64,000 bases of DNA from Vibrio algarum (GTDB lineage: Bacteria > Pseudomonadota > Gammaproteobacteria > Enterobacterales > Vibrionaceae), in the NCBI RefSeq assembly GCF_028204155.1, contig NZ_JAQLOI010000003.1:1364001-1428000 (forward strand), in the 5' to 3' direction. The translations under genes and the position numbers were made by a program. Positions 42,764 to 50,939 of the stretch are shown here, one piece after another. Position 1 is the stretch's first letter. Each line of letters opens with the position of its first letter. The notes beneath the pieces are model-generated. The model worked only from the letters and a program-made list of their open reading frames with translations, was not told the DNA's origin and ran no database searches.

Positions 42764-44905
42764 ATGTCTGCCACTTTATTTAGTCATTCTTGGTATAAAG
42801 TTGCCAATCTTAAGGTTCGCTTAAGAAAGCATGCATCTATACATAGACATGTCTATCGAGACAACGTGTTTTATGTATTGCAAGATCATGCAACAGGGCA
42901 GTTCCAGCGCTTTACACCTCAAGCCTATCAGCTTATCGGCTTAATGGATGGCAAGAATACCCTACAACAGATTTGGGATTCTGCCTGTCAAAAATTAGGG
43001 GATGACCTACCTTCACAAGATGAAGTGATTCAGTTAGTTTCTCAGCTCAATAAAGCAAATGTTATTCAAACAAATGCGCTTCCAGACATAGAACAGCTAC
43101 AACGTCGCAGAGATAAGTTTGAGAAAAGTAAGATTCTTCAACAACTCAAGTCTCCATTGAGTATAAAAATCCCATTAGTTGACCCTGAATCTGTACTGAA
43201 CTCAACGTCATTCTTAGCCAAAGTTATCTTCAGTAAATTTGGAGCAATACTTTGGTTAAGCATTGTTTTATTTGGTGGTGCATTAGCCGTTATTAACTGG
43301 CAGGGACTCACTGAAAACCTAAGCGATAAAGTACTGGGTATCGATAACTTACTAATTATGGCTTTCGTTTATCCTATCGTTAAATTGGTACATGAAATGG
43401 GACATGGATATGCCGTAAAACGCTGGGGAGGAGAAGTTCATGAAATGGGGGTCATGTTATTAATTTTTATACCCGTTCCTTATGTAGATGCCTCTGCGGC
43501 TTCGTCCTTTCGTAATAAATATCAGCGTATGTTAGTAGGTGCTGTAGGGGTATTAGGAGAACTGCTCATGGCGGCAATTGCAATGATTGTCTGGGTATCA
43601 GTTGAACCCGGTCTAGTTCGAGCAATGGCCTATAACGTAATGTTAATTGGTGGTGTATCGACGCTATTATTTAACGGTAATCCCTTATTGAGATTTGATG
43701 CCTACTATGTATTAGCGGACTATTTAGAAATCCCCAATTTGGGTAACAGAGGCAATCAGCAAGTCGCGTATTTATTAAAGCGATTTGGTTTTGGCATAAA
43801 AGGATTAAAAACCACATCACGAAGTCGATCTGAATCGGCATGGTTAGTTGGTTATTCATGTGCAGCCTATATCTATCGGCTTTTTGTTATGGTGGCTATC
43901 TCTGTATTCGTAGCGTCTCAATATTTTGTAGTTGGAGTGTTGCTCGCTTTTTGGTCCGTTTGGACCAGTTTGTTTTTGCCTATTATTAAAATGGTTTCTA
44001 AGCCTATGACTGATCCTCAAATGCGTACAAAACGGCCCCGGATTTTTCTTGTGTCTGGGTTATTTCTCAGTTTAATTTTAGTGTGTCTGTTTGTGGTTCC
44101 GTTGCCCTATAAAACCTATTCGCAAGGCGTACTTTATGTTCCTCAAGAGGCGTTTGTTAGAGTATCTGTAAGCGGGTTTATCGATGAGGTTTTGGTTGAA
44201 GATGGAATGAGAGTCTTTGAACAACAGCCAGTTATAAGAATGCGTGCACCAGACTTGCTCTCTCAGGTAAAAGTATTGTCTGCTCAGGTGAATGAAGCAA
44301 GAACGCGTTATGAAGCAAGTGTTGGAGACCGCAGTGGAGCGGATATTTTATTAGAAGAATTAAGGTTTATTGAGAAAGAGCTTCAAAGAGCGAATGAAAG
44401 ACTGTCAGGGTTGACGCTCAAGGCAACCGGATCTGGTGAGTTTGTTATCCCAAATCGTGATGGGATTATTGATCGATTTTATAATCGAGGAGAAGTTCTT
44501 GGTTATGTCGTTGATTACAAAAATTTACCGCTCACGGTGATGATATCTGAGGATGATATTGACCAAGTCAGGAATCAAACTAAGGGCGTGACATTTCGGT
44601 TCGCTTCCCAGCCAAATATTGAATATACCGGTTCAGTATTGCGTCAGGTTCCAGCGTCTACGCAGCAGATGCCTAGTGCAATCCTTACTACCGAAGGGGG
44701 AGGCGCTATTGCTCTTGATCCTAATCGAGAGTCGGATCTACAAAGTTATCAAAGCTATTTTCGTATAGAGCTCGACAGTTCAACGGCGTTAAAAAGTCGA
44801 TTTGACGAAAGAGTACATGTATTGTTCGAACATGAACCAGAACCGGTTATATGGCGTTGGGTGCGGGATATTCGTCGAGTATTCCTAAGGCAGTTCGATG
44901 TATAA
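42764..44905 (+). CDS. PqqD-like / M50 zinc peptidase / HlyD fusion membrane protein
   Basis: Three parts in 713 residues. Residues 1-105 resemble a PqqD-type peptide-binding domain (YRDNVFYVLQDHATGQF, then a helical LDG-like turn LMDGKNTLQQIWD). The centre is a polytopic membrane domain with HEMGH at 210-214 and NPLLRFDAYY from 306, the zinc-binding HExxH and the distant Asp (D312) of site-2 type M50 peptidases, so the active site looks complete. After the last membrane segment (about 425-445) comes a HlyD-type adaptor (SGFIDEVLVEDGMRVFEQQ, coiled coil, IPNRDGIIDRFYNRGEVLG). It ends 8 bases inside the next gene. I infer that it recognises, and perhaps clips, the exported protein and links the inner membrane to the adaptors. 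Confidence 0.87.
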   Translation: MSATLFSHSWYKVANLKVRLRKHASIHRHVYRDNVFYVLQDHATGQFQRFTPQAYQLIGLMDGKNTLQQIWDSACQKLGDDLPSQDEVIQLVSQLNKANVIQTNALPDIEQLQRRRDKFEKSKILQQLKSPLSIKIPLVDPESVLNSTSFLAKVIFSKFGAILWLSIVLFGGALAVINWQGLTENLSDKVLGIDNLLIMAFVYPIVKLVHEMGHGYAVKRWGGEVHEMGVMLLIFIPVPYVDASAASSFRNKYQRMLVGAVGVLGELLMAAIAMIVWVSVEPGLVRAMAYNVMLIGGVSTLLFNGNPLLRFDAYYVLADYLEIPNLGNRGNQQVAYLLKRFGFGIKGLKTTSRSRSESAWLVGYSCAAYIYRLFVMVAISVFVASQYFVVGVLLAFWSVWTSLFLPIIKMVSKPMTDPQMRTKRPRIFLVSGLFLSLILVCLFVVPLPYKTYSQGVLYVPQEAFVRVSVSGFIDEVLVEDGMRVFEQQPVIRMRAPDLLSQVKVLSAQVNEARTRYEASVGDRSGADILLEELRFIEKELQRANERLSGLTLKATGSGEFVIPNRDGIIDRFYNRGEVLGYVVDYKNLPLTVMISEDDIDQVRNQTKGVTFRFASQPNIEYTGSVLRQVPASTQQMPSAILTTEGGGAIALDPNRESDLQSYQSYFRIELDSSTALKSRFDERVHVLFEHEPEPVIWRWVRDIRRVFLRQFDV

Positions 44906-46892
44906 ACGCCCACAAAGAATGCCGGCCACAGTACTGGAAAGGCCGGAAAAAAGGTTAGAAGAACAAGTTTTAATGGTTCGCTGGTGGCGTAAACTTACCT
45001 CGTTTTTCACGCGACCAATAAGATCTTCTGCGCTTCTCTACCGCCCATTGCTGTGGCGAATTAACCGCAAAAAAAACGGGCTTCTTACGCTTTCAGACGA
45101 ACAGTTAACCAGTGAGTTGTTAAAAACGAAACAAGCGTTACATCAACAAGGATTAACGAATGCTTTAGTCGTTAAAAGTTTTGCGTTAATTCGAGAAGTT
45201 GCAGGTCGAGAGCTTGGTATGTGGCATTTTGACAGTCAAGTTATCGGAGGCTTGGCGATTCTCCATGGCAATATAGGCCAAATGCAGACTGGAGAAGGCA
45301 AAACCCTTACGGCAACGTTGCCGGTAGCGACCGCTGCTCTAGCTGGGATTCCAACCCATTTGGTGACGGTAAACGACTATTTAACAGCGCGAGATGCCGA
45401 GCTTATGATGCCCGTCTACGAAAGGTTAGGGTTAACCGTTGGCGTTATTATTCAGGGATTAACCGTAGAACAAAGAAAACAGCAATACGCTTGCGACGTC
45501 GTATATTGTACCAACAATGAATTAGCATTCGATTACCTTAAAGACAGTATTCAACTCAAGGGTAAAACCGATGCGCTTCATTTACATGCCGTTCGGATTC
45601 AACCAAATAGGAAGGAACAACCGTTCAACAAATTAATGTTGCGAGGCCTCCATTTCGCTGTTGTTGATGAAGCTGATGGGGTGTTATTAGATAAAGCAAA
45701 TACGCCGTTGATTATTTCTGGTGAAGAAGTTCCTCAAGAGGCTCAGCAACGAGTCTATGCTCAAGCTATGGAGCTGATAACCCGCTTGAAAGTGGACGAA
45801 CACTATAAAGTACTGAAGCAGCAAAGACAGATTGAGATGACGACTGTTGGTGAAAAATTCACCTTGGAACTTACTAAGAATTTAGGGCCATTATGGAAAG
45901 GTAGAATAAGACGTTTAGAACTAATACGTCAGGCATTAACCGCGTGGCTTCTATTTGAGAAAGATAAACACTATCTTATTCATGAAGAAAAAATTGTAAT
46001 TATCGATGAACATACTGGCCGAATGATGCCAGATAGGACATGGGAAAGAGGCTTACATCAGTTAATAGAAATCAAAGAGGGTTGTGAAATAAGTGCGCCA
46101 AGAGAAACCCTAGCGAGTATTAGTTTTCAAAATTTCTTCCGTTATTATCACCATTTGTCAGGTATGACGGGTACAGCAGAAGAAGTAAAGAGCGAATTAT
46201 GGAGAGTATATGAACTACCAGTCGTCGATGTCCCAACACATAAAACTAATCAAAGAAAATTGATACAAAAGAAGGTTTTTCGTGATGACAACGAAAAATG
46301 GGTAGCGATTGCAAATAGAGTAAAAGAGTTACAAGCGCAGTTTCGGCCAGTATTAGTAGGAACGCAGTCTTTATCTGCATCGGAGTATTTGAGCGATATT
46401 TTGAAAAACAGAGGTATAGAGCATCAAGTGCTTAACGCTCGTCAGGATAAACAAGAGGCAGAGATTGTAGCGCAAGCTGGAGAAGCTGGGAGAATTACTA
46501 TTGCGACCAGTATGGCAGGACGAGGGACCGATATTAAATTAACCGAAGAGGTAGATGCTCAAGGTGGGTTACACGTCATTATTACTGGTCTTCATGATTC
46601 ATCTCGAGTAGATAGACAATTAAGAGGCCGGTGCGCGAGGCAGGGTGATAAAGGTAGCTATGAAGTTATGCTATCGTTAGAAGACAATGTATTAAGTGCT
46701 CGTTGGGCTTCTGTGTTAAGTAAAATAATGTACTTACCAATGTTCGAAGGAGTTAAGAATCGTTTGTTGTTGCTGGGTATAAGGATTTGCCAGCGAAGGA
46801 TAGAGCGAGATCATGAAAGGGTTCGTAAAGCGTTACTTCGAAGTGACGAAAGTAAGAAAGATCTTCTCTCATTTACTAATCAAAGGACGTAG
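44898..46892 (+). CDS. SecA-like ATPase lacking the C-terminal third
   Basis: The 664-residue protein has the SecA motor: Walker A MQTGEGKT (GEGKT at 132-136), VNDYLTARDAE, Walker B VVDEADGVLLD, a preprotein cross-linking region, IIDEHTGRMMPDR, LSGMTGTA, GTQSLSASEYL, TSMAGRGTDIKL and the arginine-finger segment DRQLRGRCARQGDKGS. It stops about 70 residues later, so most of the helical scaffold/two-helix finger, the wing domain and the zinc-binding tail of housekeeping SecA (about 900 residues) are absent. The N-terminus is longer by about 27 residues. It overlaps the preceding gene by 8 bases and the next starts 5 bases on. It is therefore a dedicated paralogue and probably the energy source for exporting the giant protein. 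Confidence 0.88.
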   Translation: MYKRPQRMPATVLERPEKRLEEQVLMVRWWRKLTSFFTRPIRSSALLYRPLLWRINRKKNGLLTLSDEQLTSELLKTKQALHQQGLTNALVVKSFALIREVAGRELGMWHFDSQVIGGLAILHGNIGQMQTGEGKTLTATLPVATAALAGIPTHLVTVNDYLTARDAELMMPVYERLGLTVGVIIQGLTVEQRKQQYACDVVYCTNNELAFDYLKDSIQLKGKTDALHLHAVRIQPNRKEQPFNKLMLRGLHFAVVDEADGVLLDKANTPLIISGEEVPQEAQQRVYAQAMELITRLKVDEHYKVLKQQRQIEMTTVGEKFTLELTKNLGPLWKGRIRRLELIRQALTAWLLFEKDKHYLIHEEKIVIIDEHTGRMMPDRTWERGLHQLIEIKEGCEISAPRETLASISFQNFFRYYHHLSGMTGTAEEVKSELWRVYELPVVDVPTHKTNQRKLIQKKVFRDDNEKWVAIANRVKELQAQFRPVLVGTQSLSASEYLSDILKNRGIEHQVLNARQDKQEAEIVAQAGEAGRITIATSMAGRGTDIKLTEEVDAQGGLHVIITGLHDSSRVDRQLRGRCARQGDKGSYEVMLSLEDNVLSARWASVLSKIMYLPMFEGVKNRLLLLGIRICQRRIERDHERVRKALLRSDESKKDLLSFTNQRT

Positions 46893-46897
46893 TAGTT

Positions 46898-47665
46898 ATG
46901 ACGCAATCTCGTATATCTAAAAATGTTTTATTGGCTTTAATCAGCCTCGTTGTTACGACATCAGTATTAAGTCGACAAAGTTTTGCGTTAGAGACAGATT
47001 TGTTAAATGAGGCGCAATTAAGTTGTTTGTTGGAACCAAGCATGACCTTAGAACTGAGCAGTTCAGTTCAAGGGGTGATCAAATCTATAAAACCACAACG
47101 TGGTGACCAAGTTAAAAAAGGTCAGGTTGTGATGACGCTAGACTCCTCAGTAGAACAAGCTGCATTAGACACAGTAACCGCTCGCTTAGAGTTTGCTTCT
47201 AGAAAAGTGAAAAGAAATTCTGATCTTATTAGAAAGAAACTAATTTCTGAAAACGAACATGATGAAGTATTAACAGAGCAAAGACTTGCCGTATTTCAGA
47301 TGAAAGAAGCAAAAGTGCGGTTGGCTCAACGTCAAACTAAAACTCCGATATCAGGTGTGGTGGTAGAGCGATTAAAGGAAACCGGTGAGTTTGTAGATGA
47401 AACTCCATTCTTAAAGATAGTAAGTTTAAACCCAATGCATGCAGAGGTCGTATTACCAGCGGAGTATTACGGTTCGTTGCAAAGAGGGGCTGACGTAACC
47501 TTGTATACAAATAGTGATGAAGGTTTTGCGGGCAAAATAAAGATAATTGACCCGATAATTGACGCAGCGAGTAATACCTTTGCAGTGACCGTTGAACTAG
47601 ATAACACAAAACAAAGATTGGCCGCAGGTTTGCGATGTCGAGTCAGCTTTACGGAAAAACAGTAG
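46898..47665 (+). CDS. Small periplasmic HlyD/RND-type adaptor
   Basis: A 255-residue exported protein (N-terminal hydrophobic segment VLLALISLVVTTSVLS) of membrane-fusion type: lipoyl-like halves SSVQGVIKSIKPQRGDQVKKGQ and TPISGVVVERLKETGEFVDE flank a short hairpin, followed by a beta-barrel (MHAEVVLPAEYYGSLQRG). It is the third adaptor-like product of the cluster and the last gene. It may bridge the inner-membrane fusions to the TolC-type duct. It follows the SecA-like gene by 5 bases. Confidence 0.85.
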   Translation: MTQSRISKNVLLALISLVVTTSVLSRQSFALETDLLNEAQLSCLLEPSMTLELSSSVQGVIKSIKPQRGDQVKKGQVVMTLDSSVEQAALDTVTARLEFASRKVKRNSDLIRKKLISENEHDEVLTEQRLAVFQMKEAKVRLAQRQTKTPISGVVVERLKETGEFVDETPFLKIVSLNPMHAEVVLPAEYYGSLQRGADVTLYTNSDEGFAGKIKIIDPIIDAASNTFAVTVELDNTKQRLAAGLRCRVSFTEKQ

Positions 47666-47753
47666 AGGAAAAGTAAGAAAAGAAAATAGCCACACCAAAA
47701 TAACTAGATAAAACGTCAATGGTAAAATCGACCAACATAGGGTGCACTTAAAT

Positions 47754-48056
47754 CTAGCTAATACCACCTTCTGTTCGTTCGTCTTGGCATTCAAAAGAAC
47801 CCATTTCGAATTCTCGACATACCCAAGGGCGATTTTCGTATATTGTACACATCATGGTTTCTCTATTTAATGCAGAGCATTTGCCATCGTCTAATTGGCG
47901 CATTGTTTCTGCTCCCCAACGGTCGACTTTTATATGTTCTTCTGGAACACCCGTGTCAGTAAGAATCATGACTTCTAATCGACAACAGCAAGCCTTGCAA
48001 TCTAAGCAACTAATGGTTGGGTCAACGACGAATTCAATATCAATATTTTTGGTCAT
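47754..48056 (-). CDS. YkgJ-family cysteine-cluster protein (second copy)
   Basis: About 100 residues containing CLDCKACCCRLEV, then KCSALN, MCTIYENRPWVCREFE and FECQ, the Cys pattern of the YkgJ family thought to bind zinc or an iron-sulphur cluster. It is shorter than the protein at 3062-3505 and not a close copy. The open frame extends to a TTG at 48065; I chose the ATG at 48056. It is transcribed towards the end of the exoprotein cluster. Confidence 0.75.
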   Translation of the reverse strand: MTKNIDIEFVVDPTISCLDCKACCCRLEVMILTDTGVPEEHIKVDRWGAETMRQLDDGKCSALNRETMMCTIYENRPWVCREFEMGSFECQDERTEGGIS

Positions 48057-48194
48057 AAAAATCAATAAGTTGTGTAGGCAGTATAGAATAATTCAAATGC
48101 GGGCCAGAGTCTAAGCATACAATGTTAATTTTGAATACTTGGGGTACGAAAGAAATAGCTAGGATAGTATAGAAAAGGAAATGTAAGGAGAGAT

Positions 48195-48228
48195 AAAATT
48201 GTGCGAGTAACGATAAGGCTACTCGCAC
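48195..48228 (-). terminator. Terminator of the cold-shock gene
   Basis: GTGCGAGTA at 48201-48209 pairs with TACTCGCAC at 48220-48228. Read on the minus strand the hairpin comes 12 bases after the cold-shock stop and is followed by AATTTTAT. Confidence 0.7.
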
Positions 48229-48240
48229 GAATCCTAAAAC

Positions 48241-48450
48241 TTATAACGCAGTAACGTTAGCAGCTTGAGGACCTTTTTGACCTTGTTCAACGTCAAAAGA
48301 AACTTTTTGACCTTCAGCAAGAGTTTTGAAACCGTCAGAAACGATTGAACGGAAATGTACGAATACGTCTGCGCCGCCGTTATCTTGAGAAATGAAACCG
48401 AAACCTTTAGATTCGTTAAACCATTTTACTGAACCAGTTGTCTTTGACAT
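48241..48450 (-). CDS. Cold-shock protein, CspA family
   Basis: The 69-residue protein has both nucleic-acid binding motifs of the cold-shock domain, KGFGFISQ (RNP1) and DVFVHF (RNP2), after SVKWFNES. It covers the whole family length. Such proteins bind single-stranded RNA and DNA and prevent structure in mRNA. A good promoter about 170 bases upstream predicts the long leader characteristic of cold-inducible members. A terminator follows. Confidence 0.95.
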   Translation of the reverse strand: MSKTTGSVKWFNESKGFGFISQDNGGADVFVHFRSIVSDGFKTLAEGQKVSFDVEQGQKGPQAANVTAL

Positions 48451-48780
48451 GGTGATACCCTTTTAATAAATTCATTTAAATTGCTGTTGCGCTGAGAGCT
48501 TAAATTATTCAATGTAACTATGAAGCCAAGGAAAAAACAAAGGATATAACGTAAAGGCGATATTCTGAGGATTTACTTTTACTAAACATATTCATCAATA
48601 ACCCTGTCTAACAGAGCGAACGCCATAATATAGGACTTTCCATCAATGTAAAGTTTTACTTTCACTTATCCGGTTTAAAAAGACTCAAAAGTCTAAATTA
48701 CGAGACAAAAAGCTTCTGAATCACTAAGTCGATGAGATAAAAACCTGACACAAAAGAGATCTAATACTGTAATGGTGCTA
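48451..48780 (-). other. Cold-shock gene leader and upstream region
   Basis: 330 bases without an ORF. From the promoter at 48625-48652 transcription would start near 48617, leaving an untranslated leader of about 165 bases before the ATG, close to the length known for E. coli cspA. A GGGTA ribosome site lies just before the ATG. I did not find an exact cold box. Confidence 0.5.
48625..48652 (-). promoter_or_regulatory. Sigma-70 promoter of the cold-shock gene
   Basis: On the minus strand TTTACA (48652-48647) and TATTAT (48630-48625) are separated by 16 bases; each matches the consensus at five of six positions. Confidence 0.55.
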
Positions 48781-49446
48781 TTAGTCTATTTGTACTTTCG
48801 ATCTAATCTCTGTTCCTGCATCTCGAATAATCTGAATAGGCGACAGAATGACACCTTTAACGGCTCCTTCTGCGACTTCTCGACTGAGTTCTTCACTCTT
48901 GTCGACAATGCCATCTATCTTATCGACTACTGGAGGAATTTCCTCACGCAGTTGCTTCGATTCGCTTAACATTGCCGGTATGGTATTTGTGCGATATCCC
49001 TTACTTTCTGCAACAACAAAAGGTATGACATCTGTTCGATAGTTTTCTAACTCCGATAGGCTATTGGGAATTGTCGTGTTGGTTACCGTATCTATGCGTT
49101 GGATGACTAATGGCAGTGTTTGCGTACGTAAAACTGTGACTTCATCTAAAACCAACGGAACTTTCTTGTCGATAGAGCGAGCCGTTTGGTTTAACCCTTC
49201 GACAGTATTATTGATTTTTTCAACTAACCGCAAAGCTTTAGGGATGTTAGCATCGATGTCTTCCGCTACTTTTAACCACTGTTCGAGTTTTAATTGTGTG
49301 GCGGTATTATTAATCTCGTTGAGTAATTGTGGGTAGGAGTCAACAACGTTTGATACGGTATTGGTAAAAGAGTAAATGGTATAACCAAGATAAAAAATGG
49401 AAGTGGCGAGCAGTGCTTGGATAGCGATTCCGATTCGTGAAAGCAT
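48781..49446 (-). CDS. Membrane-anchored coiled protein of unknown function
   Basis: The 221-residue product has one N-terminal membrane segment (IGIAIQALLATSIFYLGYTIYSF) and a long polar, mostly helical remainder with recurring stretches such as YRTDVIPFVVAESKGYRTNTIPAMLSE, which look like heptad-type internal repeats. No catalytic motif is visible. It would sit in the inner membrane with its helical part probably in the periplasm. GGGAC lies before the ATG. It stands alone between cspA and roxA. Confidence 0.75.
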   Translation of the reverse strand: MLSRIGIAIQALLATSIFYLGYTIYSFTNTVSNVVDSYPQLLNEINNTATQLKLEQWLKVAEDIDANIPKALRLVEKINNTVEGLNQTARSIDKKVPLVLDEVTVLRTQTLPLVIQRIDTVTNTTIPNSLSELENYRTDVIPFVVAESKGYRTNTIPAMLSESKQLREEIPPVVDKIDGIVDKSEELSREVAEGAVKGVILSPIQIIRDAGTEIRSKVQID

Positions 49447-49644
49447 AGTAAAGTCCCATTTACAGTAAGTTTATATTCTTATTTGTAATCGGCGTCCATG
49501 CCGATGGAGTGTTGTTATTCACACAAATGATTGAGCAAATTTTCGTGCTGAAAGTGGCGTTATAACATCATTGTATAGAGGTTGATAAACGTCAAGCATC
49601 TCAAATGAAAACGAATAGTTATTGTTGACTACCTGATACTAGAC

Positions 49645-50787
49645 TTATTCTTTTGCGTACCAATACCCTTTATTTACCAGATCTTGGATTAGATTTACTG
49701 CTTGGCTATCCAAAGCGTTTTCTAATTGTTCGATATAAAGTAATTCTTGGTTGCATAATGCACGCGTTAACTTGGTTTGGTTGACTGGTATCTGAAATAC
49801 CTCTCCATTGATATAGACAGTATTCTCGCTATTTTGATGGTAGAGAGAGCGTAGACCTGCTACTTTTTCAAACCTGAGTCCAGAGTGTAAGTGATTGGCA
49901 ATTTCATCCATATCCCATGTGGGTTCTGCTGGAATAATGTTTAGTTGGTGCCGTGATTGACTTAACAAACACCCCATAAAGTCATCAATAGTTGATTTGT
50001 TGTCCAGCGATTTAATTAACATGTTAGTTAATGTGTTCAAGTCGCTGTCTGAAATTTCACCGAATCCATCTTGAGTAGCCAGGGCAGGGTTATGCATATG
50101 AACATCACCAATATCATGGGCTAAGATATAATCGGCAAAATTACTGATGAGTTCTTGCTCTTTGGGTGAGCGAAATCCAGCGGAGTAACTCATCGAGGGT
50201 TCTAACGCATAACCATCGTGTGGAAAGCCTGGTGGGATGTATAAGATATCACCAGGTTCGAGAACGTCATCTATGATGGCGGAGAATGACTCTATTTGCT
50301 TAAGGCCATTAACGCTATGATTGTCAGTATACTGACCTATATCTTTCGCACCAACGCGCCAGTGGCGTTTTCCCATTCCTTGAATGATAAATACATCATA
50401 CTGATCAATGTGGGGCCCTACACCACCATGTTGTACTGAGTAACTAATCATGAGGTCATCAAATAACCAGTTAGGCAGTGCTTTAAATGGCTCTACCAGT
50501 TCCGCAACTCCGGAATGCCAATGGTTGGCTGCTTGTACAATGAATGACCAGTGAGAATCGTTTAAACCATCGAACTTTGCATCGTTAAATGGGCCATGTT
50601 CAGCGGTCCATTCACCATTAAGATTGGATACAAATCTAGAATCGATCTCTTCTTCCATTGTTAATCCCGCGAGTTCTTCAGGGGTAATAGGGTCCTGAAA
50701 GTCGGTAAACCCACCTTTAATGATCGTTGGCTGCTTTTGCCAATATTGAGTAAGGAATTGGTTCAATGAAAAAGAGAGTTGATACAT
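49645..50787 (-). CDS. roxA: Ribosomal protein L16 arginine hydroxylase (JmjC oxygenase RoxA/YcfD)
   Basis: The sequence follows E. coli YcfD closely: QKQPTIIKGGF, WHSGVAELVEPF, DDLMISYSV, HIDQYDVFIIQG, EPGDILYIPPGFPHDGYAL. The iron ligands are H126 and D128 (HxD) and H190. By family knowledge it uses 2-oxoglutarate, Fe(II) and oxygen to hydroxylate an Arg of ribosomal protein L16. The frame is open for another 30 codons upstream, but starting at MYQLSFSLNQ places the ligands at nearly the same positions as in E. coli, so I use 50787. The gene ends with NSGYWF-type residues (NKGYWYAKE), as in YcfD. Confidence 0.92.
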   Translation of the reverse strand: MYQLSFSLNQFLTQYWQKQPTIIKGGFTDFQDPITPEELAGLTMEEEIDSRFVSNLNGEWTAEHGPFNDAKFDGLNDSHWSFIVQAANHWHSGVAELVEPFKALPNWLFDDLMISYSVQHGGVGPHIDQYDVFIIQGMGKRHWRVGAKDIGQYTDNHSVNGLKQIESFSAIIDDVLEPGDILYIPPGFPHDGYALEPSMSYSAGFRSPKEQELISNFADYILAHDIGDVHMHNPALATQDGFGEISDSDLNTLTNMLIKSLDNKSTIDDFMGCLLSQSRHQLNIIPAEPTWDMDEIANHLHSGLRFEKVAGLRSLYHQNSENTVYINGEVFQIPVNQTKLTRALCNQELLYIEQLENALDSQAVNLIQDLVNKGYWYAKE

Positions 50788-50862
50788 TAGTAAGATGTCT
50801 TCGTAGAAAATAGAGGCGGTATTATAACAGTGATTAAGATCGGAAGAGATAGATAATTGACA

Positions 50863-50902
50863 ATGATGACTTAACACGTAATAGGCTGAGTTAAGTCATC
50901 AT
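50863..50902 (-). terminator. 13-bp perfect hairpin after the DUF3466 gene
   Basis: ATGATGACTTAAC at 50863-50875 is exactly complementary to GTTAAGTCATCAT at 50890-50902. It lies 38 bases past the stop of the minus-strand DUF3466 gene and before roxA. Only a weak T-rich stretch follows. Confidence 0.6.
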
Positions 50903-50939
50903 GCTATGTAGCTTAATTGTACGATTAAATGGAATACGA

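Noticed and set aside
44898..46892. Reading this gene as the housekeeping secA
   Set aside because: It lacks the C-terminal third, lies in an exoprotein cluster rather than near the usual secM/mutT genes, and its neighbours overlap it as dedicated partners.
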